A stretch of 20,711 bases of DNA from a virus, in the IMG/VR virus record IMGVR_UViG_3300032223_000711, positions 1 through 20,711 of that record; one strand, written 5' to 3'. Both the position numbers and the translations under genes were made by a program. This document shows, one piece after another, positions 1 to 7,975 of this stretch; the first letter of the stretch is position 1, and each line of letters begins with the position of its first letter. The notes under the pieces were generated by a model. That model had not been told where the DNA came from and did no database searches. It saw only the letters and a list, made by a program, of their open reading frames with translations.

Positions 1-1064
1 CCCATCACTCCAATAACATAATTTGTCGATTCATTTTCTTGTAGTGCTGTTTGTTTCTTGCTGGTATCACTGTGTTTATTAAACCAAGGGATTGGTGTAC
101 TCTTAGGCGCCGCCTGTTGATATTTGATTCCAATATCTTTGAGCGCACCTGCCGCTGTGTAGTCAACGAAATCTTTCAGGATGCCTGCGTTCAATCCAAT
201 AACCGGCCCTTTTTGGAATAGATAGTCAGCCCATTGTTTTTCTTCGCTGATAACATCCAAATATAATTTATAGACTTCTTGTTCACACTCTTGTTTGGCT
301 TGTGCGAATCTTGGATCTTCTTTGACTACTTGATTGATTAGCCAAGCTGTCCAGCCTTTGTGTAGTAGTTCGTCTTGTAGGATCAAGCTGATAATATTGC
401 CATTCCCAATAAAGATCTTATTTTCAACCATTGCCAATGATGTAGCAAATGATACCATAAAGCGGAATGCCTCTAATGCGTAACTTGCGTGTAAGGCCAT
501 CCAAATTGCTTTGATATAAGTTCCTTCGTTGATCTTTTCTCCTGCTTCTTTACGGCAGTTGATCTGGTGTAGAGCATCGTAGTAGTTTCCCACTGAACTG
601 GCCATATCAACAATCTCTTTAGTATCGTGGATAGTATTAAACACTTCCTTAGGTACGTTATAGATATTACGGATGATATGACTGTAACTACGACTATGAA
701 TGTTAGTTTCAAAGAATGTCCAGTTATAGACTAGAGCTTCTAGTTCCGGAAGACTTACGACCGGAGTAAAGACTTGACTTGGGCCGCGGCCTTGCAGACT
801 GTCAAGAGCAGTTTGCCTAAGCAGGTTACTAGTGAAGATATGTTTAACTGCATCAGATGCTTCCTTAAAATCATTTGCGTCTTTGCTCAGACTGATCTCT
901 TCTGGAACCCAAAAGAAACCACGTGCTGTCTTTTCGAAGTCGGCAATCTTGTTGTACTTAACTTCTTCAAAACGTTGAATAGTAACTGGGCCAGCCGGGT
1001 CCAGAAACATTTTGCGTGACAGATAATCTGTTTTTGTTTTTAAATTGTATTGTGCTTGACTCAT
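1..1064 (-). CDS. nrdB: Ribonucleotide reductase class Ia, small (beta) subunit, 3' end cut by window edge
   Basis: This is the radical-generating subunit that pairs with NrdA to reduce ribonucleoside diphosphates to dNDPs. The frame is open from ATG at 1064 to base 1 (about 354 codons); by comparison with E. coli NrdB only about 20 residues, including the NrdA-binding tail, are missing. Visible ferritin-fold ligands are D88 in LDSLQGR, E119, H123, the Glu of YALEAFRF, and the Glu and His of QDELLH. The radical tyrosine is Y127 in HSRSYSHII. Oddly, the first helix motif reads E-T-N-I-H (ExxxH) where E. coli has E-T-I-H (ExxH), a one-residue insertion. The ATG overlaps the nrdA stop as ATGA, so the two are translationally coupled. 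Family assignment is very sure. Confidence 0.96.
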   Translation of the reverse strand, partial: MSQAQYNLKTKTDYLSRKMFLDPAGPVTIQRFEEVKYNKIADFEKTARGFFWVPEEISLSKDANDFKEASDAVKHIFTSNLLRQTALDSLQGRGPSQVFTPVVSLPELEALVYNWTFFETNIHSRSYSHIIRNIYNVPKEVFNTIHDTKEIVDMASSVGNYYDALHQINCRKEAGEKINEGTYIKAIWMALHASYALEAFRFMVSFATSLAMVENKIFIGNGNIISLILQDELLHKGWTAWLINQVVKEDPRFAQAKQECEQEVYKLYLDVISEEKQWADYLFQKGPVIGLNAGILKDFVDYTAAGALKDIGIKYQQAAPKSTPIPWFNKHSDTSKKQTALQENESTNYVIGVM

Positions 1065-3397
1065 AACTTACAGGCTTCGCAGTCCTCTTCGATTGATGTT
1101 TCGACTTCACGTTCATTGTGAAATCCGTTGTAATGTACTTCTGGTGTTGGTTCAGCTTGCATCTTACTGCCTGCTTTGTTAATCAGGCTGTAGTAGAATG
1201 TTTTCAATCCCCACATATGAGCTTGCATTAGATTTTTAGCAATCAATGTAGTTGGCACTTTACGATCTGCAAAGTGCGCTGGATTGTAAAATGTGTTTGT
1301 TGAAATACTTTGATCAACATAGGCAGCAAGTACTGCCGCTGTCTTTAAGTAACCATCGCAGTCCTTTTGTTCCCACATCATTTGATACTTGTTCTTAAGT
1401 TTATGATACTCCGGAACAACTTGTACAAATGATCCTGCCTTGCTTTCCTTAACACTGATAAGGCTCATTGGCATTTCAATACCGTTGGTACTGTTGATTA
1501 CTACTGAGCTAGACTCTACAGGAGCAATGGCCATTAGTGTGGCGTTGCGGACTCCGTGTATTTTCATTTGGTCACGTAGTGATTCCCAATCGAGCTCTGG
1601 TTTAAAGTCAGCTAGTTCATTAACACCCTTGGCACGATGCTCCCAAGGAAACTCTCCCTTGCCGTATCGTGTATGTGTGCTATGCAGACAAGGACCACGC
1701 TCTCGGGCAAGTTCGACAGTTGCTTCAGTTAGATAAAACGCTTGATGTTCCATCCAGGTCTTAACATCTTGTAAGGCATCTCGATCGCCATACTTGAGTC
1801 CACGCTTGGCGTGCCAATAAGCTAGGTTAGTTACACCGATACCTAATGGCTGTATCTCGTCATTGCTTAACTTAGATTGAATGGATAAGAAATCCTGGTA
1901 ATCAAGTATGTTGCATAGGCTACGCTGTAGAATACGGCAAGCACGGCGCATATCTTCTGGATTACGGAATGCTCCCCAGTTGATCGAGCCGAGTGTACAA
2001 AGAGCAATGCGGCCGTCAGCATCATCAAGACGCTTAAAAGGTTTAGTAGGTAGTAGGATTTCACAGCAAAGGTTACTCTGGTAAATTGTATGATACTCAG
2101 GATCGAATGGGCCTTGGTTCATTACGTTGTCAATAAACACTAGATAGATACGTCCTGTATCAGTACGTTCTTTTAAGATACCACTTTTGAATACTTCTTC
2201 AGCTGACATTGTTTTCTTGCGTAGGTCTTTACGCTTTTCGTATTTGACGTATAGCTGTTCAAACAACTCTGTGTTTTTGTAAAATGCTTCGTATAAGTCT
2301 GGAACTTCATTAGGATCAAAGAAAGTAATCATCTCTTTGTTTTTAAAACGACGCCAAAAGAACGCAGATAGTACAACACCGTAGTCCATATGACGGACTC
2401 TAGTTTCTTCCGTTCCTTGATTATTTTTAAGCACAATAAGATCATCAAACTGATGATGCCAGATAGGGTAAAAAACTGTAGCACTAGCATTACGAATGCC
2501 TCCTTGTGAACAACTTCTTAAATCTCCAAACCACTTCTTCAAGAATGGTATCATACCTGTGTGCATAATCTCACCACCACGGATGGGACTGCCCAATGGA
2601 CGTAGTCGACCAATCTCTAAACCAATGCCAGCACGTTTACTGGCATACTTGGCCATCATCTCACCAGATGCAAATATACTATCCAAGTCGTCATCTGAAC
2701 GAATAAGAACACAGCTACTAAACTGCTTGGTAGGAGTGCCGAGGCCGGCAAGCACAGGAGTAGCAAGAGTAAACAAGCCATCGCTCGCAGCGGTATAGTA
2801 TTCTTTAATAAAACGCATACGGGCTGCGTTTGGTTCTTCTCTGTGGAACACGGTTGCAGCAGCGACCATATAGCGCACTTGAGGGGTCTCATATATCTCC
2901 TTTGTGGCACGATTGCGTACCAAATATTTTTCAATTAATTGTTCAATAGCGGCATAGGAATATGTTTCATCCTTTTCGTGATCTAACATATCATTCATAC
3001 GATTCCAATCGTCTTCGCTATACCATTCAAGTAGTTCTGGTGTGTATAAACCTACGCTGACATTCTTTCTTACAATATCGTAGAGGTGCGGAGGCTCGTA
3101 CTGGCCATATACGTCTTTACGCAACATTGATAAACGTTGCTTGCCTGCTACATATTGATAATTTGTGTGACCGACGTCTGGATTGTGTTCTACGTCGATA
3201 AGGTCTACAATAGCCCTTAGAGTGATACCGTCGATTTCTTCTGTTGTTATGCCATCGTAAAAGTGAGGTTGGGCTTTAATCTCAATCATTGACTGACTTA
3301 CGTCAGCTGTACCTTTACAAACTTTCGCTACCTGTGCTTGCCATTTTTCAATGGTCAACGGTTCTTTACTACCGTCTCTTTTAATTACTGTAATCAT
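1061..3397 (-). CDS. nrdA: Ribonucleotide reductase class Ia, large (alpha) subunit
   Basis: This is the catalytic subunit making deoxynucleotides for phage DNA synthesis; its 778 residues are close to the 761 of E. coli NrdA. Residues 1-95 form an ATP-cone, the allosteric activity domain, starting ITVIKRDG. Active-site residues are all present: C229 (SSCVL), N442, C444 and E446 (SNLCCEI), C467 (ALCTLGS), and the radical-relay tyrosine pair in KTFYYS. The tail ends CEACKL, giving the redox-active C773 and C776. An extra Cys (C445) follows the thiyl-radical Cys, where E. coli has Leu. The start is ATG with GAGG about 7 bases upstream; an out-of-frame ATG lies 4 bases further up. A perfect TATAAATA late-type promoter precedes the gene, which is notable since T4 nrd genes are expressed before late genes. 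Confidence 0.97.
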   Translation of the reverse strand: MITVIKRDGSKEPLTIEKWQAQVAKVCKGTADVSQSMIEIKAQPHFYDGITTEEIDGITLRAIVDLIDVEHNPDVGHTNYQYVAGKQRLSMLRKDVYGQYEPPHLYDIVRKNVSVGLYTPELLEWYSEDDWNRMNDMLDHEKDETYSYAAIEQLIEKYLVRNRATKEIYETPQVRYMVAAATVFHREEPNAARMRFIKEYYTAASDGLFTLATPVLAGLGTPTKQFSSCVLIRSDDDLDSIFASGEMMAKYASKRAGIGLEIGRLRPLGSPIRGGEIMHTGMIPFLKKWFGDLRSCSQGGIRNASATVFYPIWHHQFDDLIVLKNNQGTEETRVRHMDYGVVLSAFFWRRFKNKEMITFFDPNEVPDLYEAFYKNTELFEQLYVKYEKRKDLRKKTMSAEEVFKSGILKERTDTGRIYLVFIDNVMNQGPFDPEYHTIYQSNLCCEILLPTKPFKRLDDADGRIALCTLGSINWGAFRNPEDMRRACRILQRSLCNILDYQDFLSIQSKLSNDEIQPLGIGVTNLAYWHAKRGLKYGDRDALQDVKTWMEHQAFYLTEATVELARERGPCLHSTHTRYGKGEFPWEHRAKGVNELADFKPELDWESLRDQMKIHGVRNATLMAIAPVESSSVVINSTNGIEMPMSLISVKESKAGSFVQVVPEYHKLKNKYQMMWEQKDCDGYLKTAAVLAAYVDQSISTNTFYNPAHFADRKVPTTLIAKNLMQAHMWGLKTFYYSLINKAGSKMQAEPTPEVHYNGFHNEREVETSIEEDCEACKL

Positions 3398-3429
3398 TCA
3401 TCGCCTCAACTTTTTACTATTCGGACTGA

Positions 3430-3437
3430 TATTTATA
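3430..3437 (-). promoter_or_regulatory. T4-type late promoter for nrdA-nrdB
   Basis: The minus strand reads TATAAATA, identical to the T4 late consensus, which lies at -13 to -6. This predicts a start near 3424 and a 27-base leader carrying the GAGG ribosome site. The motif lies inside a perfect palindrome with 6-bp arms, GATATT-ATA-AATATC (3428-3442). No sigma70-like element with good spacing was seen here. Confidence 0.75.
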
Positions 3438-3444
3438 ATATCAA

Positions 3445-3858
3445 CTACTTAGAATACAGAAGGCTGGTTTTATAACCATCCAACTTTTCATAATTAACAA
3501 CGCTAGACCAATCCAGATTCAACACAAATTGATTGTCTACTAAGAGAATGTATTTGGGTTCTTTGTCCCCTGGACGCATTGAAGTATGTATCTCACATTG
3601 GGTATCCATAAACCGACGTGTTAATTTAATAGTGTACAGCATTCCAAGGGCGATTGCAAGATCATCAAGGCGGGAATCTATAACCAAATGCCAAGGATCG
3701 GGCCATTTGGATGGATCGTTTGGGTTTAAGTACGGATTAACGAATGGAGCAGTGCCCCAGAGAGCAGCGACGTCTTTTAACGGGTCATCGCTGGTTTCAA
3801 TGCTATCTCTAAATCTTTTCCATTCTACTAATCTATCGTTGCCGTATAGATTAAACAC
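3445..3858 (-). CDS. Conserved small phage protein, function unknown
   Basis: This 137-residue protein begins MFNLYGNDRL and contains the stretches FVNPYLNPNDPSKWPDPWHL and DDLAIALGMLYTIKL. I recall very similar small proteins in T4-like phages of marine bacteria, but no function is known to me. It is rich in Asp, Trp and Pro, without a signal peptide or membrane segment. It starts at GTG (3858-3856), overlapping the end of the tail-fibre gene by 8 bases, with no clear ribosome site, so it is probably read by translational coupling. Its position between a fibre gene and nrdA, in the same direction, suggests it shares the late transcript of the fibre. A structural or assembly role is only a guess from that location. 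Confidence 0.85.
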   Translation of the reverse strand: MFNLYGNDRLVEWKRFRDSIETSDDPLKDVAALWGTAPFVNPYLNPNDPSKWPDPWHLVIDSRLDDLAIALGMLYTIKLTRRFMDTQCEIHTSMRPGDKEPKYILLVDNQFVLNLDWSSVVNYEKLDGYKTSLLYSK

Positions 3859-5419
3859 CGTAACTTACGTCGAAGGCAATGTTTCCTGTTGCACCTGACG
3901 TAACAGGATTCTGGTATGATAAAACGATAGTGTCAATACCGCTGTCGGCGTTGTTATCTCTTAAATCTGCTGTGAATTTAAAGTTTGTCATACGAGCTCC
4001 TTCTGGTGTGGATATAGATAATGGTGAATAGTGATAGTTATCAGAAATGTTAACTTCACCAAGATAGTCACCGACTGTGAGTGTTAATTGACCAATTCGG
4101 CTGTGTGGACCTAGCTCTAAGAAATAATTTATTACAATGTATTTGTTCAAAGCAGAGAACACTGCCAACGGTCTGTAGCTGTCTGATAGATAGATCATTG
4201 ATGTATTTCTATCTAAGAAACTAACACGTGAACCGTAATGTACTTCTGGTACGGCTGCTAGAGTGTTAGATGATGTAAAGTTTGCTACTTGGTATCTGTT
4301 GCTTGAGCAATCTAATACCAAGTTATTGTTGTTCTCGCCAAAGTAAACGATTTCAGCAACAGGACTAGATGCTGTGTTTGTATCGTTGCCACAGTCTTTG
4401 AATTTGCATCGTTGGATCTTTGTTCCAGAACCCTGTGTGGATCTAAATGCTTGACGAGCGATTTCTTCGAAGTGACAGTCGTTGATCTGCCAGCTGTTTA
4501 CCTGTCCTTGAACACCAGCAATATAGATACCTGTGTGATTGATAAAGAACTTAGAGTTTTCAAAAATTACAGAAGTTTCGAATGTATCAGTTTGCGTACA
4601 TTTAATACCAACGCTAACTGATTCGAACACACAAGATTTGAATTTAACATCAGTTACTCGTGTACCAATTAAGTTGTTCAACCATACTATCGCTGGTAGT
4701 TCGGCAGCAACATCAGGAACTGATGTTCCTAAAATATAGTTGCCTTTGAATCTAACATTGTCAAATGTGCTGTTGGCAACACCTGAGAGAATAACCTGTC
4801 CAGTTGTGCGCTGTATTGTTAGATTCGAAATGTTGATGTTCTGTGGTCTATTCGAACTGTCAAAACTAGAGAACTCAAGACCTGTGGAAGTAACAAATCG
4901 AATGTTATTGGCATTGATTTTAATCACTGCACCAAGCTGTGTTTCACCGCGGATGATAGTACCGCTAGGTAAAGCCAACGCACCGGAAATTAGATATGTT
5001 CCGTTGGGAACCATTAATACTTTTTTATAGTTAGAATTTGAATTTCTAAATAACTGATCGACTGCTGTAGTGAACGCGGCAGTACAGTCTGTGGCACCAT
5101 CGCCTACTGCGCCAAAGTCTGTAACTGAAACATATTCGTCTAGTTTACTTTGTAGGCCGCGAGGTACACTTAATGTAATGCTGGTATCTGTGCTGGCAAA
5201 TTGATAACTAGATGCGAGATCTAATAGATTGTCGTGTTCTGTAAGGATCTTGGTATTGCCTACATAAGGCGCACCTTCAGCTACACTGCCGTTACCAATG
5301 TATAGCTCTTGTGTGTCAATAGCCCAAGCAAATTCCGCCGAGCTTAGTTGTGGAACTCCGCTGTTAGAGTTAGCTTTTCCTCTGCGGACTTGAATTTTCG
5401 ATATTTGTACGACGGCCAT
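3851..5419 (-). CDS. Tail fibre/tailspike with pectate-lyase-like beta-helix
   Basis: This 522-residue protein is a probable receptor-binding fibre or tailspike. Residues 5-60 form a short attachment module of the kind seen in phage fibres (SSAEFAWAIDTQELYIGNG and following). Residues 96-150 match the start of the Pectate_lyase_3 family: YVSVTDFGAVGDGATDCTAA, then VPNGTYLISG and LPSGTIIRGE. The rest is rich in Asn, Ser, Thr and Val in short repeating strands, as in a right-handed beta-helix, ending in a probable beta-sandwich cap. Many such proteins bind or cleave surface polysaccharide; no catalytic pair can be assigned by eye. The ATG at 5419 follows AAGGG by about 11 bases and a GATAAATA late promoter at 5441-5448. 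A virion structural role is likely; enzymatic activity is uncertain. Confidence 0.85.
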   Translation of the reverse strand: MAVVQISKIQVRRGKANSNSGVPQLSSAEFAWAIDTQELYIGNGSVAEGAPYVGNTKILTEHDNLLDLASSYQFASTDTSITLSVPRGLQSKLDEYVSVTDFGAVGDGATDCTAAFTTAVDQLFRNSNSNYKKVLMVPNGTYLISGALALPSGTIIRGETQLGAVIKINANNIRFVTSTGLEFSSFDSSNRPQNINISNLTIQRTTGQVILSGVANSTFDNVRFKGNYILGTSVPDVAAELPAIVWLNNLIGTRVTDVKFKSCVFESVSVGIKCTQTDTFETSVIFENSKFFINHTGIYIAGVQGQVNSWQINDCHFEEIARQAFRSTQGSGTKIQRCKFKDCGNDTNTASSPVAEIVYFGENNNNLVLDCSSNRYQVANFTSSNTLAAVPEVHYGSRVSFLDRNTSMIYLSDSYRPLAVFSALNKYIVINYFLELGPHSRIGQLTLTVGDYLGEVNISDNYHYSPLSISTPEGARMTNFKFTADLRDNNADSGIDTIVLSYQNPVTSGATGNIAFDVSYGV

Positions 5420-5440
5420 AGATATATACCCTTGTTCGAG

Positions 5441-5448
5441 TATTTATC
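5441..5448 (-). promoter_or_regulatory. Late-type promoter for the tail-fibre gene
   Basis: The minus strand reads GATAAATA, 7 of 8 to the T4 late motif. It begins one base after the stop codon of the preceding nuclease gene and predicts a start near 5435 with a leader of about 16 bases. Confidence 0.6.
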
Positions 5449-6180
5449 TTATTGGGTAAGTAGTTGCTTGTACCCTTGTAAGCTAGTTGTATAGTACTCT
5501 TCGACCTTGCTTAACCAGCGATCTTGCCACATATTAAAATCTTTGGGTTCTAGAGTAAACTGCTGATATTGGAAATCTCGACTACACATAAAGATTACAC
5601 CTTTCTTGATGTCTGTGCTGTAGACTTCATTATGTGCTAATATATAGGCCATAAGCTGCATATAGTAATCATCTACCCATTCTGCTTTCTTAGGCTTGTT
5701 GGTCTGCTTGTAATCCATTACCGCAGGCTCGTCTTCGTGTACACCTACTAAGTCTGTTGTACCTGAATACAATCCTGGGAAGTACAAGCTCTGTTCCATA
5801 GCCCATACTTCGGTTACCTTGCTTAGACCGTTTTCGATAATAACATCAGCCATCTTGTTTGCCTGTACGTGTACAGGTGCGTTGCCTGGCTGTCGTTGTA
5901 TACCTGCGATAAAGCGTTCTAGGTTGCCGTGCATCGCAGTACCTACTCCTGCGGCCTCTGTGGTGATCTCTTTGGCTTTGGCTTCTCCTACACGCTTCTT
6001 CCATTCATTCAATGCTGTCATATCTTTGGTAGCACTGAGAATGGTTGTAACGCTAGGGAGGCTTTCGCCATCTGGAGTTTGGTAAACACGTTTGCGTGTT
6101 ACTGGATCGTTTATTTGAACGCAGTTCTTGTATTGAAATCGTTCAATAAACGGTGGTGGTGTTATTAGTTGTTCATTCAT
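5449..6180 (-). CDS. PD-(D/E)XK nuclease, RecB/Cas4-like
   Basis: This 243-residue protein is a predicted metal-dependent DNA exonuclease or endonuclease of the RecB/Cas4 branch. The motifs appear in order: H84 and E88 in GTAMHGNLE, D143 in SGTTDLVG, D156 and K158 in VMDYKQTNK (D-Y-K in place of the commoner ExK), and the QLMAY box near residue 175. The N-terminus carries a PSVTTILS segment common in phage members. The family is used in recombination, host DNA breakdown or DNA-end processing; which applies here cannot be told. A sigma70-like promoter with perfect TTGACA lies immediately upstream and would give an almost leaderless mRNA, and no good ribosome site is present. This differs from the neighbouring late-promoter genes and suggests earlier expression. 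Confidence 0.88.
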   Translation of the reverse strand: MNEQLITPPPFIERFQYKNCVQINDPVTRKRVYQTPDGESLPSVTTILSATKDMTALNEWKKRVGEAKAKEITTEAAGVGTAMHGNLERFIAGIQRQPGNAPVHVQANKMADVIIENGLSKVTEVWAMEQSLYFPGLYSGTTDLVGVHEDEPAVMDYKQTNKPKKAEWVDDYYMQLMAYILAHNEVYSTDIKKGVIFMCSRDFQYQQFTLEPKDFNMWQDRWLSKVEEYYTTSLQGYKQLLTQ

Positions 6181-6189
6181 ATTCTGTAT

Positions 6190-6218
6190 ATATTACAGGA
6201 ATAAGAATCAGTTGTCAA
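6190..6218 (-). promoter_or_regulatory. Sigma70-like promoter for the PD-(D/E)XK nuclease
   Basis: The minus strand has TTGACA (6218-6213), a 17-base spacer and TAATAT (6195-6190). The -35 is perfect, the spacing optimal and the -10 matches 4 of 6. The -35 lies over the end of the gene stopping at 6215. The predicted start near 6183 leaves only about 3 bases before ATG. The -10 sits in the inverted repeat CTGTA-N5-TACAG (6185-6199), which could be an operator or hairpin. Confidence 0.6.
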
Positions 6219-6592
6219 GCCTGAGCGGCTAATTGTTGCGGAGCGGCTGATGCAGCCATAGCATCTACTTTGTCTTGGCTGGTTTCACCTGATGTTTGTG
6301 GGCTTTGTTCTTCTTCGCTGTCTGGAGCGCCTGGAACTTTTAATTCAATACCGTTGGCATCAAAATTCTTTACCAGGCTTTGTAGTATTGGGTATGTATC
6401 AAACATAGATTTAAATGTTTCATAATCAGCACCCATTTCGAACCCTGTATCCTTGCTCATTTGAGCTACGGCATTCCAATTTAGTTTGGCAGGGGTACGC
6501 TTGCTGGCAGCACGACCAATTTGATTTTTAAGGGCAATAATAAATTTATCGATATTGCCATCATCGTCACCAACAAATTCAAAGAATCTCAT
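6215..6592 (-). CDS. Hypothetical phage protein in a three-gene overlapping operon
   Basis: This 125-residue protein starts MRFFEFVGDDDGN and has a helical, basic N-terminal half (ALKNQIGRAASKRTPAKLNW) followed by an FDTYPILQSLV segment. Its tail is low-complexity, rich in Glu, Ser, Gln and Ala. I do not recognise a family with a known function. Its start overlaps the preceding stop by one base (TAATG), making it the third gene of the unit 7940 to 6215. A stop-and-promoter junction follows, since its last codons form the -35 of the nuclease promoter. Being read together with the acidic protein of 6867-7940 suggests a shared virion or prohead role; this is inference from context. Confidence 0.8.
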   Translation of the reverse strand: MRFFEFVGDDDGNIDKFIIALKNQIGRAASKRTPAKLNWNAVAQMSKDTGFEMGADYETFKSMFDTYPILQSLVKNFDANGIELKVPGAPDSEEEQSPQTSGETSQDKVDAMAASAAPQQLAAQA

Positions 6593-6870
6593 TATAGTGT
6601 AGCCAATTGTTTTTGTTTATCTTGTAAAGATTTTTGTAACTCAACGATCTGTTGTTGAGTTTGTTTGATATCATCTTCTATCTGTTTCTTTTGATTCTGA
6701 CGATCAAGTGCCTGTTGTGCCTGCATCTTTGCAGCAGCCTGTGGATCTTGTGTTGCCTGTACAGCACCAGGGGCAGCAGGTGCACCAGGTTGTGGTGCAG
6801 CAGCCGCTGGCTGAGCTCCTGGCGCTACCACCGGAGGAGCTAATTCTCTAACGAGGTCTGTAAATCTCAT
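6592..6870 (-). CDS. Small Ala/Pro/Gln-rich coiled-coil protein
   Basis: This 92-residue protein has three visible parts: a short helix MRFTDLVREL, an Ala/Pro/Gly/Gln-rich linker (residues 11-45), and a C-terminal heptad-like coiled coil with many Gln and Lys residues (QQQIVELQKSLQDKQKQL). Such a linker plus coiled coil suits a scaffold or a small structural adaptor, but no family is recognised. The ATG overlaps the upstream stop as ATGA (6867-6870), and its own stop overlaps the next ATG by one base, so all three genes are probably coupled. The N-terminal MRFTDLVREL resembles the short amphipathic starts of other proteins here, though it lacks a good protease site. Confidence 0.8.
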   Translation of the reverse strand: MRFTDLVRELAPPVVAPGAQPAAAAPQPGAPAAPGAVQATQDPQAAAKMQAQQALDRQNQKKQIEDDIKQTQQQIVELQKSLQDKQKQLATL

Positions 6871-7940
6871 CCTGCTAGGACTTTTAACAAACGATTGCCA
6901 CGTTCAATGCTTTCACGTTGCTCACGTCCAGCTGTTTCCATACCACCAACACCTGGCTCACTGGCTGCGAAATCATCTTCTGGAGCCGCGAATTCGTCAC
7001 CTAGTTCGTCACCACCATTCATTGCATCTGGTGCTGCTGGGCCGCCCATTTCATCGCCCATCTCGCTGCCTGGCTCACCGCCAAGCATTTCTGCTGACTG
7101 TTCTTCACCAGTTAACGCACGAACGCCTGAACTTAGTGTTTCGCGTGTTTGTTTTAGATTTTCTAGAGCTTGTTGAATCGTTGGAGCAACTGCACTGATA
7201 AATGCCTTTGCTTTCTCTTGGCCCATTTCATCACGGATAGAATCACCTAGAGTAAGGAGTGTATCGTTCTCCATACCAGAAAGTTCTTCAATCCAACGAC
7301 CTACTCTGTCAACCATTGTTTTTGCTGTGACGATCGCAGACGCTTGCTGGATTTCACCTTCTCTTAAGTTACTCATACTTTCTCCTATTTGTTCTTCTGT
7401 TGGTTCAACACCTTTTTCGTGTTGGCTGTGCATATAGTCACGTGCTGTGTCTAAGTAGTCTACAGCTTTGGTTATCTTTGCCTGTACCCACTCAGGTATG
7501 TCTTCATTGGCATCTAAAATGCTTTTTAGTTCTTCTGCGGCTTCTTCGGCTGTGGTCAATTCACCTTGGGCCATTTCGCCTTCGTGTCCGTATTCGTTTG
7601 GATCTGGGTCATTGTGGCCATCATCGGCAGGGTCTTGCTGTTCATCGTCACCTTGCCAAAAATCTGTTGGGTTTTCAACGATGCTTTCACGAGCTAGAAT
7701 TTCAGCATTGATAGCATCAAGCATCCATTGAGCCTGTGTAAATGCTTCGTTTTCTAGGTTTTCATTGAAGCCTGAACTGTTACGCACTTGGCTAACTTGT
7801 GTACGTAGTTTGTTACGTGCATCTTCTAGCTGTTTCATATTAAAGGTTTCTAGATTTAGTTTTCTGCCAAAGGTTTTTTCAAGTGTTTCGTTGAGCTTCT
7901 TTGCAGTTCTATTAATCGTAAAAAGATCTGTTGTTTTCAT
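6867..7940 (-). CDS. Acidic, probably structural or scaffold-like phage protein
   Basis: This 357-residue protein has a basic helical N-terminal region (MKTTDLFTINRTAKKLNETL), then very acidic stretches (about residues 95-130, and a Gly/Glu/Asp/Met-rich C-terminus near residues 280-345). The middle is helical. Strong negative charge with helices and a disordered tail is seen in prohead core or scaffold proteins of T4-like phages, and I recall similar proteins annotated as structural in marine T4-like phages. No enzymatic motif is visible. ATG 7940 follows GGGA, and an AATAAATA late motif lies at 7968-7975. It leads the overlapping unit 7940-6215. Expression as a late virion-related protein is well supported; the exact role is not. 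Confidence 0.75.
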   Translation of the reverse strand: MKTTDLFTINRTAKKLNETLEKTFGRKLNLETFNMKQLEDARNKLRTQVSQVRNSSGFNENLENEAFTQAQWMLDAINAEILARESIVENPTDFWQGDDEQQDPADDGHNDPDPNEYGHEGEMAQGELTTAEEAAEELKSILDANEDIPEWVQAKITKAVDYLDTARDYMHSQHEKGVEPTEEQIGESMSNLREGEIQQASAIVTAKTMVDRVGRWIEELSGMENDTLLTLGDSIRDEMGQEKAKAFISAVAPTIQQALENLKQTRETLSSGVRALTGEEQSAEMLGGEPGSEMGDEMGGPAAPDAMNGGDELGDEFAAPEDDFAASEPGVGGMETAGREQRESIERGNRLLKVLAG

Positions 7941-7967
7941 ATTTTTCCCAATCCGGATTTATTGTTA

Positions 7968-7975
7968 TATTTATT
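7968..7975 (-). promoter_or_regulatory. Late-type promoter for the 7940-6215 unit
   Basis: The minus strand reads AATAAATA, 7 of 8 to the T4 late motif, touching the TGA stop of the preceding gene at 7975. The predicted start is near 7962 and the leader about 22 bases, with GGGA before the ATG. Confidence 0.6.

Noticed and set aside
773-1019. Plus-strand ORF inside nrdB
   Set aside because: The minus frame encodes clear NrdB motifs; the plus ORF has no ribosome site and no recognisable content.
4616-4635. GATTCGAAC resembling a tRNA T-loop
   Set aside because: It is inside the tail-fibre gene and no acceptor, D or anticodon stems can be formed around it.
7400-7731. Plus-strand ORFs within the acidic protein gene
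   Set aside because: They are shadows of a low-complexity coding strand, without ribosome sites, and are Leu/Ser/Cys-rich in a non-protein-like way.
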